Positions 7,843 through 16,693 of a DNA stretch of 34,814 bases are shown here, one piece after another. A program made the translations under genes and the position numbers. The stretch covers positions 1-34,814 of the forward strand of contig JBGAKX010000038.1 of the NCBI GenBank assembly GCA_044224215.1. Reading direction: 5' to 3'. Below the pieces are notes generated by a model. That model saw only the letters and a program-made list of their open reading frames with translations. It ran no database searches and was not told the DNA's origin. Every line of letters starts with the position of its first letter. Position 1 is the first letter of the stretch. The DNA is from DAOMFM01 sp035429825. Its GTDB lineage: Bacteria > Acidobacteriota > Blastocatellia > UBA7656 > JADIYM01.

Positions 7843-9768
7843 ATGAACACAGTGTTTCTATTGTCCGTTGGTTTCGGCGTGATCTTTGTCGCGCTGATGT
7901 GGGTGGTTTCGTCGCTCTATCTCATCAAGGAGTCCGAGCTCGGGCTCATCGAGAAGAAGATCCTCGGCGCGAGCCTCGCGCCGAACCGCGTGCTTGCGGC
8001 GAACGGCGAGCAGGGCCTGCAGGCGAGAACGCTGACACCCGGCCTCCACTTTCTGCCGGCGCCGTTCTTCAAGGTATGGCGTCGTCCGATCATCGAAGTC
8101 CCGCAGGGTCAGATTGCGCTCGTAACGGCGATCGACGGCGCGCAGCTGCGCTCGGGCCAGCTCCTCGGACGTGCCGTTGCCAATCATCACGCGTTTCAGG
8201 ATGGCGAGGCGTTCCTCAGAAACGGCGGCCAGAAGGGTCCCCAGGTCGACATCCTCACGCCCGGCCAGTACCGCATCAACACGCGGCTGTTCAAGATCGA
8301 ATTCGCGCCGGCCGTGGAGGTCAAGCAGGGCGTCGTGGCCACGCTCACTGCAATCGACGGGTCGCCGCTGCGAACCGGACAGCTTCTCGGCAAGACCATT
8401 CCCGGGCACGACAACTTCCAGAACGCCGAAGCGTTTCTCGCTGGTGGCGGACAGAAGGGGCCTCAGGTGGACATCCTCACGCCGGGCATGTACTACATCA
8501 ACCCGCTGATCTTCTCGGTCCAGCGCGCACCGGCCGTGAAGGTGCGAACCGGCGAGATCGGAATCGTCGAGGCGTTCGACGGCGCCGAGCTCCGCGAAGA
8601 ACAGATCCTCGGCGACTCGGTGCGAGGGCACAACGACTTCCAGCACGGACAGGCGTTCCTCGACAGCGGCGGCCAGCGCGGTCCGCAGCTCGACATCCTG
8701 AAGCCCGGGATGTACTACATCAACCCGCTGCTGTTCGACGTGGCGGTCCAGGACGCGACCGTCATCAACATCGGCGAGGTTGGCGTGATTCGCTCGAACG
8801 TCGGCATCCTCCCGCCGGTTGGTGAGGACGGCCGCACGCCGGATCTCGTCGACGAGGGCTACCGGGGCGTCCTCAAGACGGTGCTCGAACCGAACACGTA
8901 CTATCTGAACCCGATCGCCCACGTCGTCTTCCCGATATCGACGCTCAACATGACAATCGACTGGAGCACGGCGAATCGCGAAACACCGCTCGATTCGATC
9001 ACGGTCAAGAGCCGCGACGGCTTCTCGTTCCCTGTCGACGTCAAGGTCGTGATACGCGTCCTGAAGGAGCACGCGCCGATCGTGGTCTCAAAGATCGGCT
9101 CGATCCAGAATGCGATCGACCGCGTCATCCATCCTGCGATCGGCGCCACGTTCCGGAACAACGCCGAGCGCTGCGACGCGCTCGACTTCCTCAACAACCG
9201 TTCGCAACAGCAGGCGAACGCGAGGGAGATCACGACCACGATGCTGCGCGACTATGGCATCGAGACAGTGGACGTGCTCGTGGGCAACGTCGGCATCCCC
9301 GAGGAGCTGCTGAAGACCCAGACCGACCGGTTTCTCGCGAAGGAGCGCGAGAAGACCTATCGCGAGCAGCGGATCGCGGAGGACACGCGGCGCGAGCTCG
9401 AAGGCGCCACCGCACTCGCAAACCAGCAGAAGAACATCGTCGCCGCACAGGCATCCGTCGACATCGCGCGGTCGACCGCCGCGGCTGGCATCGCGACCGC
9501 AGAGGGCGATGCACAGCAGATCCGATTGAGGGCCGAGGCGAACCAGTCGGCGTACAAGATGCTGATCTCGGAGATCGGGCACGACGGGTTGATTGCGATC
9601 GAGTTGCTCAAGCTCGTCAAGGACGGCAACATCAAGATCACGCCCGACGTGTTCGTGAACGGTGATCACGCGTCCCCCGTCTCGGCGCTTGCCGCGACGA
9701 TGCTGCAAGGACAAATGGCTGTCCGTTCGTCCAACGGCGACGGCGTGCCCGCGCTCGAGGCGCGCTAG
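7843..9768 (+). CDS. SPFH/band-7 (flotillin-like) membrane protein with three internal repeats
   Basis: A 641-residue protein anchored by one N-terminal membrane helix (about residues 5-27). Residues about 87-305 are three copies of a 74-residue module; the landmark A(I/F)DG falls at 96-99, 170-173 and 244-247. Each copy has a GGQ(K/R)GPQ(V/L)DIL(T/K)PG core. The SPFH/band-7 domain follows (about 310-500; TVKSRDGFSFPVDVKVVIRV), then a long Ala/Glu/Gln-rich coiled coil (about 500-580) as in flotillins. Such proteins oligomerise into membrane cages that organise microdomains or proteases. It lies downstream of the riboswitch and a small unknown gene, with a GGTGGAG ribosome site. The usual NfeD-type partner is absent. 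Membrane or envelope homeostasis under c-di-AMP control is inferred. Confidence 0.88.
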   Translation: MNTVFLLSVGFGVIFVALMWVVSSLYLIKESELGLIEKKILGASLAPNRVLAANGEQGLQARTLTPGLHFLPAPFFKVWRRPIIEVPQGQIALVTAIDGAQLRSGQLLGRAVANHHAFQDGEAFLRNGGQKGPQVDILTPGQYRINTRLFKIEFAPAVEVKQGVVATLTAIDGSPLRTGQLLGKTIPGHDNFQNAEAFLAGGGQKGPQVDILTPGMYYINPLIFSVQRAPAVKVRTGEIGIVEAFDGAELREEQILGDSVRGHNDFQHGQAFLDSGGQRGPQLDILKPGMYYINPLLFDVAVQDATVINIGEVGVIRSNVGILPPVGEDGRTPDLVDEGYRGVLKTVLEPNTYYLNPIAHVVFPISTLNMTIDWSTANRETPLDSITVKSRDGFSFPVDVKVVIRVLKEHAPIVVSKIGSIQNAIDRVIHPAIGATFRNNAERCDALDFLNNRSQQQANAREITTTMLRDYGIETVDVLVGNVGIPEELLKTQTDRFLAKEREKTYREQRIAEDTRRELEGATALANQQKNIVAAQASVDIARSTAAAGIATAEGDAQQIRLRAEANQSAYKMLISEIGHDGLIAIELLKLVKDGNIKITPDVFVNGDHASPVSALAATMLQGQMAVRSSNGDGVPALEAR

Positions 9769-9784
9769 ACACCGGGCCGGGCCG

Positions 9785-11320
9785 TTACTGCGTGGCGCCG
9801 CAGTTCATGCAGACGCGCGCGTCGCTCTTGACGGCCCGGCCACAGTGCCTGCACAGGTTCCCGCGTCCCGCGAGCGCTCCCGGGCCGGGAAGCGGCATCG
9901 GCGGCCGTCGGCGCGGCGCGGGCGACGGCGCGTACCGTTCGGGCTCGGATCGTGTCGGCTGCGGCCGCTGTTCCGAGCGGAACCCGAACTTTGACAACAA
10001 CCCGCCGCCCCGCTTGAGCTGCTCGAACGCGACGCGGATCTCGGAGCTGTTCGGCTCGAGCCGGCGCGCCTCGAGCAGCATGTCTTCGGCGTCCTCGAGT
10101 CGCCCGGCCTGATGGTACAGCTTGGCCAGCGCGACGAGCGGGCGCGCAGACTTCGGGTTGGCGTCGATTGCCTGGTTCAGGATCTTCTCGGCGCCGGCGA
10201 ATCCACCGGGGCGCTTGCCGAGCACGCCAGCATACGCGACGAGCGTGTCGAGATCGTTCGGCTTCTGGCTGAGCGCCGACTCGAAGCACTGTACCGCCGC
10301 GGCGTAGTTGCCGGCAGCCGCCTCAGACTCGCCCATCTGCACGTACGCGGACGCGAGCAGTCGCAGCCGGCTCGTGTCGCCCCGCGGACGGGGCGGCGGA
10401 TACTGCAGCGGCGCGGAGTGCCCGCGTGCGGGTGAGACGACAGGGTGCGGCGAGTGAAAGTCCTCCATGGTGATCGCCGCATCGCGAACACTTTCAACCG
10501 GTGGCGCCTCGGTCAATCCGAGCGCCGCCGCAACACCCGCAGGGTCGATCACGAAACCCGCGTCTACGACCGACTGCGGCAGTCTCAGCCGCGCGCTGTC
10601 CGATATCGATCGGGCCTCGAAGAACGGTTCGATGACGCCTGCGAGGCGCAGCGTGAGAATCGAACGAATCGCCTCGGATTCGGCGATGCCGGACAGCACG
10701 ACGAGATCCTGCAACGCGATCTGTTCAAATACCTGCGCGGCGACAAGTCCGTCAAAGAACGACAACGGGAGCTCGGGAATGCGGTCCGAATAGACGTCCG
10801 TTGGCCGCGTGTGGCGCGTAAGCGGCCCGACGGCAGCGTGGATGGTCGCATCGTCACGCATCGCATGCGATGCCTCGACGATCAGGCTCAGAGCCGGCAG
10901 CCGGTACGGCAGCGGATGCGGCGCGCGGACGCCTTCGCCAAGCTTGGGCGGTTGCTCACGAGCGTCAAAGGCCCTCGCGAACACTTCAACGGCATAGTCG
11001 ACGAGCCAGTCACGCACGGTATCGGCGTCTCGCACGCCGCGATCGACGACGAGCGAGACGAGCGACTGTTTCCGCGAGACCTCCTTTTCGAGCTGGAACA
11101 GCGTCAGGCGGTCGACGGCGCTCTCGATCCTGCCGGCGCGTGAAAAGAACGCGGCGAGGTTCTCTTCGGGCACATCCGAAACGAGGTAGACGAGGTCGCC
11201 GTCCTCGAAGAACGCCATGCGGAAGTGTCCCGCCACGTTCATTCTGAGAACGCCTGTCCGGGTCTGTTCAGCTATGTCTCGGAGGTAGTCAGCAAGCCCC
11301 GTAACGGACTGGTCACTCAT
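9785..11320 (-). CDS. DUF4388 (PATAN) - TPR - zinc-ribbon protein
   Basis: A 511-residue, probably cytosolic scaffold or regulatory protein. The N-terminus (about 6-110) has the PATAN/DUF4388 pattern, with QTRTGVLRMN and FFEDGDLVYLVSD. A helical middle region of unknown kind follows. TPR-like helices span about 325-440 (AGNYAAAVQCFESALSQKPN; LAKLYHQAGRLEDAEDMLLEA). A Pro/Arg-rich linker leads to a C-terminal zinc ribbon with two CxxC pairs (CRHCGRAV...CMNCGA). PATAN domains often occur with type IV pili, gliding and response-regulator systems, which fits the pilus block immediately upstream; the link here is inferred. GGAGAG precedes the ATG. The gene converges with the SPFH gene, 16 bp between stops. 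Confidence 0.8.
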   Translation of the reverse strand: MSDQSVTGLADYLRDIAEQTRTGVLRMNVAGHFRMAFFEDGDLVYLVSDVPEENLAAFFSRAGRIESAVDRLTLFQLEKEVSRKQSLVSLVVDRGVRDADTVRDWLVDYAVEVFARAFDAREQPPKLGEGVRAPHPLPYRLPALSLIVEASHAMRDDATIHAAVGPLTRHTRPTDVYSDRIPELPLSFFDGLVAAQVFEQIALQDLVVLSGIAESEAIRSILTLRLAGVIEPFFEARSISDSARLRLPQSVVDAGFVIDPAGVAAALGLTEAPPVESVRDAAITMEDFHSPHPVVSPARGHSAPLQYPPPRPRGDTSRLRLLASAYVQMGESEAAAGNYAAAVQCFESALSQKPNDLDTLVAYAGVLGKRPGGFAGAEKILNQAIDANPKSARPLVALAKLYHQAGRLEDAEDMLLEARRLEPNSSEIRVAFEQLKRGGGLLSKFGFRSEQRPQPTRSEPERYAPSPAPRRRPPMPLPGPGALAGRGNLCRHCGRAVKSDARVCMNCGATQ

Positions 11321-11339
11321 TGCGAGCTCTCCAGGGGGC

Positions 11340-11368
11340 AGTGTACTTCAAGGCTTTGGCGGCAACAA
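11340..11368 (-). promoter_or_regulatory. Putative promoter for the DUF4388/TPR gene
   Basis: On the minus strand TTGTTG (11363-11368) and TACACT (11340-11345) are separated by 17 bp, giving a predicted start about 12 nt before the ATG at 11320 and just upstream of the GGAGAG ribosome site. The -35 match is weak. Confidence 0.4.
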
Positions 11369-11378
11369 AGTGCGCAAC

Positions 11379-11412
11379 AAAAAGGAGCGCCCCGACAGAA
11401 TCGGGGCGCTCC
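11379..11412 (-). terminator. Intrinsic terminator after the pilin operon
   Basis: A perfect 12-bp GC-rich stem (11384-11395 with 11401-11412) with a 5-nt loop is followed on the minus strand by TTTTTG. It lies 30 bp past the stop of the PilX-like gene and insulates the DUF4388 gene from pilin transcription. Confidence 0.9.
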
Positions 11413-11442
11413 GCAGGCGAGCAATCTCGCTGGAATCGGTGA

Positions 11443-14322
11443 CTACGTGTCTTGGCGGTAAGTGCGCCGGAAGCCTGTCAGGTTGATGTACTGGAAGTAC
11501 GGCGTTCCAGGCGGGAGCCGTCGCGGATCCAGGAAGTTCGAGTCGAACACCCAGTTACGTGTCGGCGGTGTGTACACGTGCGTGCAGCACTTGAACGTCC
11601 CGTTGTTTCCGACGCTGTTGAACAGGTTGATCAGCGACCCGCAGTAATTGACATTGTTTCCCCATGTCTCTCGGAACCGCTTGAAGTTGTGGACGCCACC
11701 GGCCAGGTGGATGTCGCCACCCTGGGTCGGACCATTGTTCTGGTCGAAACTGAGTGTGTCGCCCATCAGAAGTGCACATCGAACCGTATCGTCACCGCCT
11801 GACACACGACCACCCAGCGCCGTCGTGCCGAACTCGAACGCCCAGCGGAAGCTCTTTCCGTCATTCCACTGGTTCGAGAGGATCGTGACGGCGTCCGCCA
11901 CCACCGATGCCGGCACCATTGTTCCGGACGCGTTGATGTACTGGTCGTACGGCGTCGGGTCGCCGCTGCCCGACATGCCGACCGCGACACCGCTGGCGTT
12001 GTAGTTGCCCTGGATGTAAACGCCGTTCTCGGAAGCGAACGAGAAGCCCTTGAACTGGTTTCCCGGAAGAAGCTGGCCGTTGACGAGCCGCTGCGCCCGC
12101 CGGAAGTACGGCGTGTCCATGACGGCAAGCACATCCGCCTCGTCGGACTTGTTGTAGGTCGCGCCCTCGCCAAGCCCCGTGCCCGTGTTGTCGTAGCTGA
12201 CATCGAGCGCGTTGTTGTGGTTGACGTCCTCGCCAACGGTAAAGCCGGTCGTGTCCGAGGCGTTCGTGACGTAGACATTCTCCATGTCGTACTGACCGTC
12301 GTCGTCGCGATCGTTTCGGCGATCCGAGAAGTAGACGATCCAGCCCACGCCGCCATTGTCCGGGATGTCCGAGCCGCGGAGACCGTTTGCGATCGTCCCG
12401 TCGAGCGCACCGGTCACGAGTCTCCGGAAGTTCGCGACGTCAAAGTCGATCAGCCCCATGACGCCGTTCACGGGAACGCGCTGCGAACCCACGCCCTTGT
12501 AGAGCGATGTCCAGCTTGTGGTCCCCGTGTTCGTCAGATCGTCGTTGTAAAGCCCCTCACGCGTGTCGAACATCATGATCGGGATGGGAACGAGCTTCGT
12601 GGACTGCACGGTCGCGCTTGGCGTCGGATTGCCCGACGCAACGCCCGGATAGATGATCATCTGGGGATCGGTGCCCGATGTCGGGTACTGGAACTGTGCC
12701 TCGTTGCCGTTAATGTAGACGTTGTCGCGGTTGACGACGTTCATGCCGCCTGCGGCAGACGCTCCTGGGATGAACGTGTAGACGTTTCTCCTCATGCCCA
12801 CGGTGCGCTGGGCTGCCCTATCGGTCGTGACAGTGTATGCGACCGCGTTGCTATTCGCTGACTGAAAGTAGGCCGCATCAGTTACTTTCAACGGCGGCCC
12901 GGCAATCCCGAACCGCTGGATCTTGATGATCGCGTCGGCGTCGCCCATGGCGACGTTGTTTGTTCCAATCGTGGTCTGTTGAGTCATTCCAAGGCTGAGG
13001 AACGCCTCGGTGACATCCGTCGCCACGGGATTCAGTCCGCTGTCGATGTTGACTGTTTCGACCTTGATCCACACCTGACGGCCCGCGACTGGCTGAAGCC
13101 GGTATCCGTTGACCTTGGTCGCACGCGGCGCTCCGCCTGGCCGCGCCGTCGGCCAGTACCCCGGGGCGCCACCGCCAACCGTGTTGCCAGCGATGGGCTG
13201 GATCACACCGGTCAACTGGACACCACCCGTGCCGCCGGGCAACTTGGCCTGCGTGTCGCTGAGCGTGACCCGGACGCACGGTTTGTTGTAGTAGCGTGAA
13301 TCGCGCAGGATCGCATCGTCGGTTCCCAGTCCGCGCTTGATGATCTCGATCGGGAGGCTTCCACCCAACTGGAGCGGCAGCTTCAGTGCGCTGACGCGCG
13401 CCGTCAGGTTGCCGCGGAAGCGCGCCGAAAACGTTGACCAGTTCGCATTTCGAGTCCCTGCCGGAACGTCCGTGTCGTTGTACGGCGGAACACCAGTGAC
13501 GGGGTTCGGCGTCTCGGCAATGCGCTCTGGAGTGCGCGGGCCGCCGATGACGCTGCCTTCCGAGACGAGCTGGAACGTCGACCCGTCCTTGACGTAGACG
13601 TGGTTTCCCCAGTGGGTCCAGGACCAGCCGTTTCGCGCCACGTCGGTGACGACCTCGCCGTGCGCCGTGACGCGGTCACGGAACTTCGTCGAGTTGTTGC
13701 CAGCCATCAGGTAGATGTCGCCGTTCGAGTGCACTCGACCGCCGAATGCGAATGCGGGACCCGGGTGATGCTCCATCGGATCGTCGTAGAAGATGCCGAA
13801 CTGGAAGATCGGAATGGTGTAGTTGTTGAGCGTGCGCGTCAGACGCACTTCGCCGCCACCGGTCTTGCTTTCGGCCGTGGAGTCGATTCGCCAACCCTCG
13901 CGGAGCGCGATGAGGCCAGCAAACGGCGAACCGCTGTCGACCGTCGTCTGCTCGGGCGGAGCGCCGGGATTCTCGCGCGCCAGAACCTGGGTAATGTTGA
14001 AGTTCGTGTACCCGGTCGGCAGGTCGTTCTGGATGTTTGTGATGTCGGTCGTCGTCGGCGTGATCCGGACGTCAAAGATGTCGCTGAAGTTCCGCGACAC
14101 ATGCTCGAGACTCGCCTGCGCGGCAAAGTACGAATCCGTCTCGGCCTGATCGTTGCCCATCATCAGCGCCTCGTTCGTGATCCGCGAGAGGCTTGCCGCC
14201 ACGAAGATCGCGAGAAGCGCCATGACCATGATCGCAATGACCATCGCGGTGCCGCTCTGCGCCCGACCAACCGTGTGAACCCGCCTGGCTCCCGTGCGAC
14301 GAAGTTTCTTGATCGTCTTCAT
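11443..14322 (-). CDS. Large PilX-like type IV pilus protein with Ca-binding-like loops
   Basis: A 959-residue protein. After a basic leader there is one N-terminal membrane helix (about 25-46, GTAMVIAIMVMALLAIFVAASL), in the position and style of PilX minor pilins, though without a clean prepilin-peptidase motif. The exported part is long and beta-rich, with HSNGDIYLMAGN near residue 198. Two adjacent acidic loops fit calcium-binding consensus: DRDDDGQYD (671-679; DxDxDGxxD) and DVNHNNALD (699-707). Such loops are known in the pilus adhesin PilY1. The C-terminal part has Cys residues (NYCGSL, FKCCTHV) and a Pro/Arg/aromatic end. It is the last gene of the pilin operon, with ribosome site GAGGAGAG. 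A tip or adhesin role is inferred. Confidence 0.75.
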   Translation of the reverse strand: MKTIKKLRRTGARRVHTVGRAQSGTAMVIAIMVMALLAIFVAASLSRITNEALMMGNDQAETDSYFAAQASLEHVSRNFSDIFDVRITPTTTDITNIQNDLPTGYTNFNITQVLARENPGAPPEQTTVDSGSPFAGLIALREGWRIDSTAESKTGGGEVRLTRTLNNYTIPIFQFGIFYDDPMEHHPGPAFAFGGRVHSNGDIYLMAGNNSTKFRDRVTAHGEVVTDVARNGWSWTHWGNHVYVKDGSTFQLVSEGSVIGGPRTPERIAETPNPVTGVPPYNDTDVPAGTRNANWSTFSARFRGNLTARVSALKLPLQLGGSLPIEIIKRGLGTDDAILRDSRYYNKPCVRVTLSDTQAKLPGGTGGVQLTGVIQPIAGNTVGGGAPGYWPTARPGGAPRATKVNGYRLQPVAGRQVWIKVETVNIDSGLNPVATDVTEAFLSLGMTQQTTIGTNNVAMGDADAIIKIQRFGIAGPPLKVTDAAYFQSANSNAVAYTVTTDRAAQRTVGMRRNVYTFIPGASAAGGMNVVNRDNVYINGNEAQFQYPTSGTDPQMIIYPGVASGNPTPSATVQSTKLVPIPIMMFDTREGLYNDDLTNTGTTSWTSLYKGVGSQRVPVNGVMGLIDFDVANFRRLVTGALDGTIANGLRGSDIPDNGGVGWIVYFSDRRNDRDDDGQYDMENVYVTNASDTTGFTVGEDVNHNNALDVSYDNTGTGLGEGATYNKSDEADVLAVMDTPYFRRAQRLVNGQLLPGNQFKGFSFASENGVYIQGNYNASGVAVGMSGSGDPTPYDQYINASGTMVPASVVADAVTILSNQWNDGKSFRWAFEFGTTALGGRVSGGDDTVRCALLMGDTLSFDQNNGPTQGGDIHLAGGVHNFKRFRETWGNNVNYCGSLINLFNSVGNNGTFKCCTHVYTPPTRNWVFDSNFLDPRRLPPGTPYFQYINLTGFRRTYRQDT

Positions 14323-14346
14323 AAAATCTCTCCTCGATCTTCAGCC

Positions 14347-15477
14347 TCAGGCTCCCGCGCCACTCGGACGCTCGGGAACGACGACATTCGGCGTGTAGAA
14401 CGACCCTGTCAGCTTGACCCTGACGGGCTGATTGGTCTTGACATCCTCCTGCGAACCGCGGAGGTCGATCTCGATCTTCACGAGCCGGATGTTCTGTCGG
14501 ACAACGTTTGCGGGGATGACCGTGCCTCCGGCATCCGTATAGCCGACCACGTCGTCGACCGTCGTGCCGTCCTCCATCACATACTTCACCTGGAAGTCCT
14601 CAACGCCAAAAGCGAGCGGCATCTCCACGAATCCGACGCCGCCGCCCGTGCTGCCATCCTCGGGAACGATTCCGCCGATGCCTCCATCCTCGACACCCGT
14701 GCCGACGATGGCGGCCGTCTTGCCGTACACGCGGCGCACCAGCACGTGGTTGTCGGTGACAAAGTAGGTCACCCACGTGATGCGCTTGCAGGCGGCCGAC
14801 GCATTGAGCGTCCGGAAGGTGCTTGCTCCGCCAGGGTTGTTGAGCTGGAGCGGATCGCCGGCGCCAAACACGAGCGTCGTGCCGCCGACGGACGGAATCG
14901 ACGTCAGGGATCCGAGCGCCGGCTGACCGCCATCGTCGATCATGTACACATACAGATCGCCCGATGCAGCCTTCGAGTTGTTCGGCGAGACGGTGAGCGT
15001 ATTGGTGGTCGAGTCGACGGCCGTCACCGCGAGCGACCGCCCGTCGTTGAAGCTGTTGTCCTGATAGACGAACGTCACCGCGTCGGTTGCGACGTCCGTT
15101 CCGTCGACGTCGATGACACGAACCCCGTTGCCGGGAACGATCGGTGTCAGCCAGTCGTCGAGCGTATCGGTATCGGCTGGAAGAAAGAGCAGCCGCTCGA
15201 GCGTTCCATCGGGAACGCGCCCTCCCGACTTCCAGTAGCCGACGCCCGAATTGATTGCGTCGCGACCGATGGTGTTGAGCGCGATGCGCCCGTTCTGCAT
15301 GGTCTCGGTTCGCTGGGACGTGTTGAACGCGTCCGAGCGTCCCACCTCGAGCAGTCCGTAAATTGCTCCGACGACCACCGTGAAAATCGCCATGGCGACG
15401 ATCAGCTCGAGCAGCGAAAAACCTGCCTGCGAGCCGGCCGGGCGTCTGTCACGGATCGTCTGTGTCTCTGTGTTCAT
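14347..15477 (-). CDS. PilW-like minor pilin
   Basis: A 376-residue type IV prepilin. A 19-residue hydrophilic leader ends at Gly, followed by FSLLELIVAMAIFTVVVGAIYGLLEV. This is the class III processing site G|F with Glu at mature position +5, then the hydrophobic helix used for membrane retention and pilus packing. The rest is beta-rich (for example DDWLTPIVPGNGVRVIDVDGTDV) and long for a pilin, as in PilW. AGGAGG overlaps the end of the upstream gene, 12 bp away. The product would be cleaved and N-methylated by the prepilin peptidase encoded at 18609-19463. Confidence 0.85.
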   Translation of the reverse strand: MNTETQTIRDRRPAGSQAGFSLLELIVAMAIFTVVVGAIYGLLEVGRSDAFNTSQRTETMQNGRIALNTIGRDAINSGVGYWKSGGRVPDGTLERLLFLPADTDTLDDWLTPIVPGNGVRVIDVDGTDVATDAVTFVYQDNSFNDGRSLAVTAVDSTTNTLTVSPNNSKAASGDLYVYMIDDGGQPALGSLTSIPSVGGTTLVFGAGDPLQLNNPGGASTFRTLNASAACKRITWVTYFVTDNHVLVRRVYGKTAAIVGTGVEDGGIGGIVPEDGSTGGGVGFVEMPLAFGVEDFQVKYVMEDGTTVDDVVGYTDAGGTVIPANVVRQNIRLVKIEIDLRGSQEDVKTNQPVRVKLTGSFYTPNVVVPERPSGAGA

Positions 15478-15489
15478 CTGTCCGGCCTC

Positions 15490-16008
15490 CTAGTAGTTGT
15501 CGATATTGGTCGTGAGCGTCTCGGTGCGCTCGATGTCCTTTTCCTTGTAGTAGATCGTGACCTTGATCTGCCGCTCCGTGATCGGGTTCGGTGGGCTGGG
15601 ACGGATCGGATTGTTGACGTCGGTGATCTCGATCTTGCGCTGGAATCCCGGAATCACGTCACCGTTGTCATCTGCCGTTCCAAAGAGCCCGTCAGGTCCC
15701 GGCAACTCGTGGATGTCATGCTTTGTCGCGAGAAAGACCCCCGGAGGCGTGCTCACGTTGCGAATCGCGTCGAACGAGTACGCATTGCCGCCGAGCTTGA
15801 TGTACCGGGCGCTCATGACGTTCTCGAGCTGTGTCGCGGCGAGCGCCTTGGCCTTGATCCGGCTCTCGCCTGAGCTCGTCTGCACGAGCCCCGCCGTGAG
15901 GGCGGCGCCAAGCGCCATGATGCCAATCAGAAGAATCGTCATGGCGATCATCACGTCGATGTATGAGAACCCACGCGCGCTGTCGATTGTCTGGTGTCTG
16001 CGTGTCAT
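15490..16008 (-). CDS. PilV-like minor pilin
   Basis: A 172-residue prepilin with leader MTRRHQTIDSARG followed by FSYIDVMIAMTILLIGIMALGAAL, so processing after Gly13 is expected. Mature residue +5 is Asp rather than the near-universal Glu. The body has the PilV/GspI-like early motif AKALAATQLENVMSA, then a short beta-rich domain. Its start is 3 bp after the FimT-like stop; a GGAG ribosome site overlaps the end of that gene, suggesting translational coupling. A role in pilus initiation/priming is inferred from family. Confidence 0.82.
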   Translation of the reverse strand: MTRRHQTIDSARGFSYIDVMIAMTILLIGIMALGAALTAGLVQTSSGESRIKAKALAATQLENVMSARYIKLGGNAYSFDAIRNVSTPPGVFLATKHDIHELPGPDGLFGTADDNGDVIPGFQRKIEITDVNNPIRPSPPNPITERQIKVTIYYKEKDIERTETLTTNIDNY

Positions 16009-16011
16009 TGC

Positions 16012-16641
16012 TTACATCTCCACGAAGTCATCGGCGGCGGCGTCATAGCGCCACGTCCTGACGGATGAGGTCGGTCCAAACAGCGTGATCGCCCGAGTAA
16101 ATCCCGGGTCAGGATCGCCTGCAGCGTCCGGCGTGAAATAGTAGAGCGAGAGGCTCTGCGGCGTGTCGGCCGCGTTCACGGCGGATCCGTCAGGATTGAA
16201 GCGGATCGTCATCTTTCCACTCGTGAACGGCGCGTCGAGAAAATTGAATGGACTCGGAGGAAGCTTGAAGCGGTTCGGCGTCGTGTTCACCGTCGTCTGC
16301 GAGTTCAACGGCAGCAGCTCGGAACGGATGATCTTGTCGTCGGCCGTTCCCGGGGCAATCTTCTCCTGATCGATGACCTCGATCTTGCCCTGGGTGGTGC
16401 CGGTGCTCGGCGTGATCTCGACACGCATCACCTGGCGTTCAGAGAGCGCCCGCTGATTCGCGAAGCGAAACACGTCGATCATCAAGGCGCCCGTGTCGTC
16501 CACGAGATACGTCCGCTGATGCGCCGTCAGAATCGGCAACGCAATGCCGATCATGATGGCGACGATCGCGACCACAACGAGCAGTTCCATTATCGAGAAA
16601 CCCCCTCGAGCGGGGCGCCCCGAACGTGACCTCGAGCGCAT
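16012..16641 (-). CDS. FimT/GspH-like minor pilin
   Basis: A 209-residue prepilin, first gene of the pilin operon. The leader MRSRSRSGRPARG is followed by GFSIMELLVVVAIVAIMIGIALP, a textbook class III signal with Glu at +5. FANQRALSERQVMRVEI fits the FimT/GspH helix and first strands. I chose the ATG at 16641 because GGAGG lies 8 nt upstream; an in-frame ATG at 16698 lies within the candidate promoter region and would give a longer leader. No major pilin (pilA) is present, so this operon supplies minor or initiating pilins. Confidence 0.85.
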   Translation of the reverse strand: MRSRSRSGRPARGGFSIMELLVVVAIVAIMIGIALPILTAHQRTYLVDDTGALMIDVFRFANQRALSERQVMRVEITPSTGTTQGKIEVIDQEKIAPGTADDKIIRSELLPLNSQTTVNTTPNRFKLPPSPFNFLDAPFTSGKMTIRFNPDGSAVNAADTPQSLSLYYFTPDAAGDPDPGFTRAITLFGPTSSVRTWRYDAAADDFVEM

Positions 16642-16693
16642 ACGATTTGCCTCCGTGGTGCCAATGCGGGTGGAATCACCCGGTTGAATCATT

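Noticed and set aside
13600..15873. 757-codon open frame on the plus strand
   Set aside because: Antisense to three clear pilin-type genes; Arg/Asp/Val-rich composition without motifs.
16646..16662. TGGCAC on the minus strand near the FimT-like start as a sigma-54 -24 box
   Set aside because: It lies only a few bases from the Shine-Dalgarno and has no TTGC at the right spacing; the GG-N10-GC site at 16694-16709 fits better.
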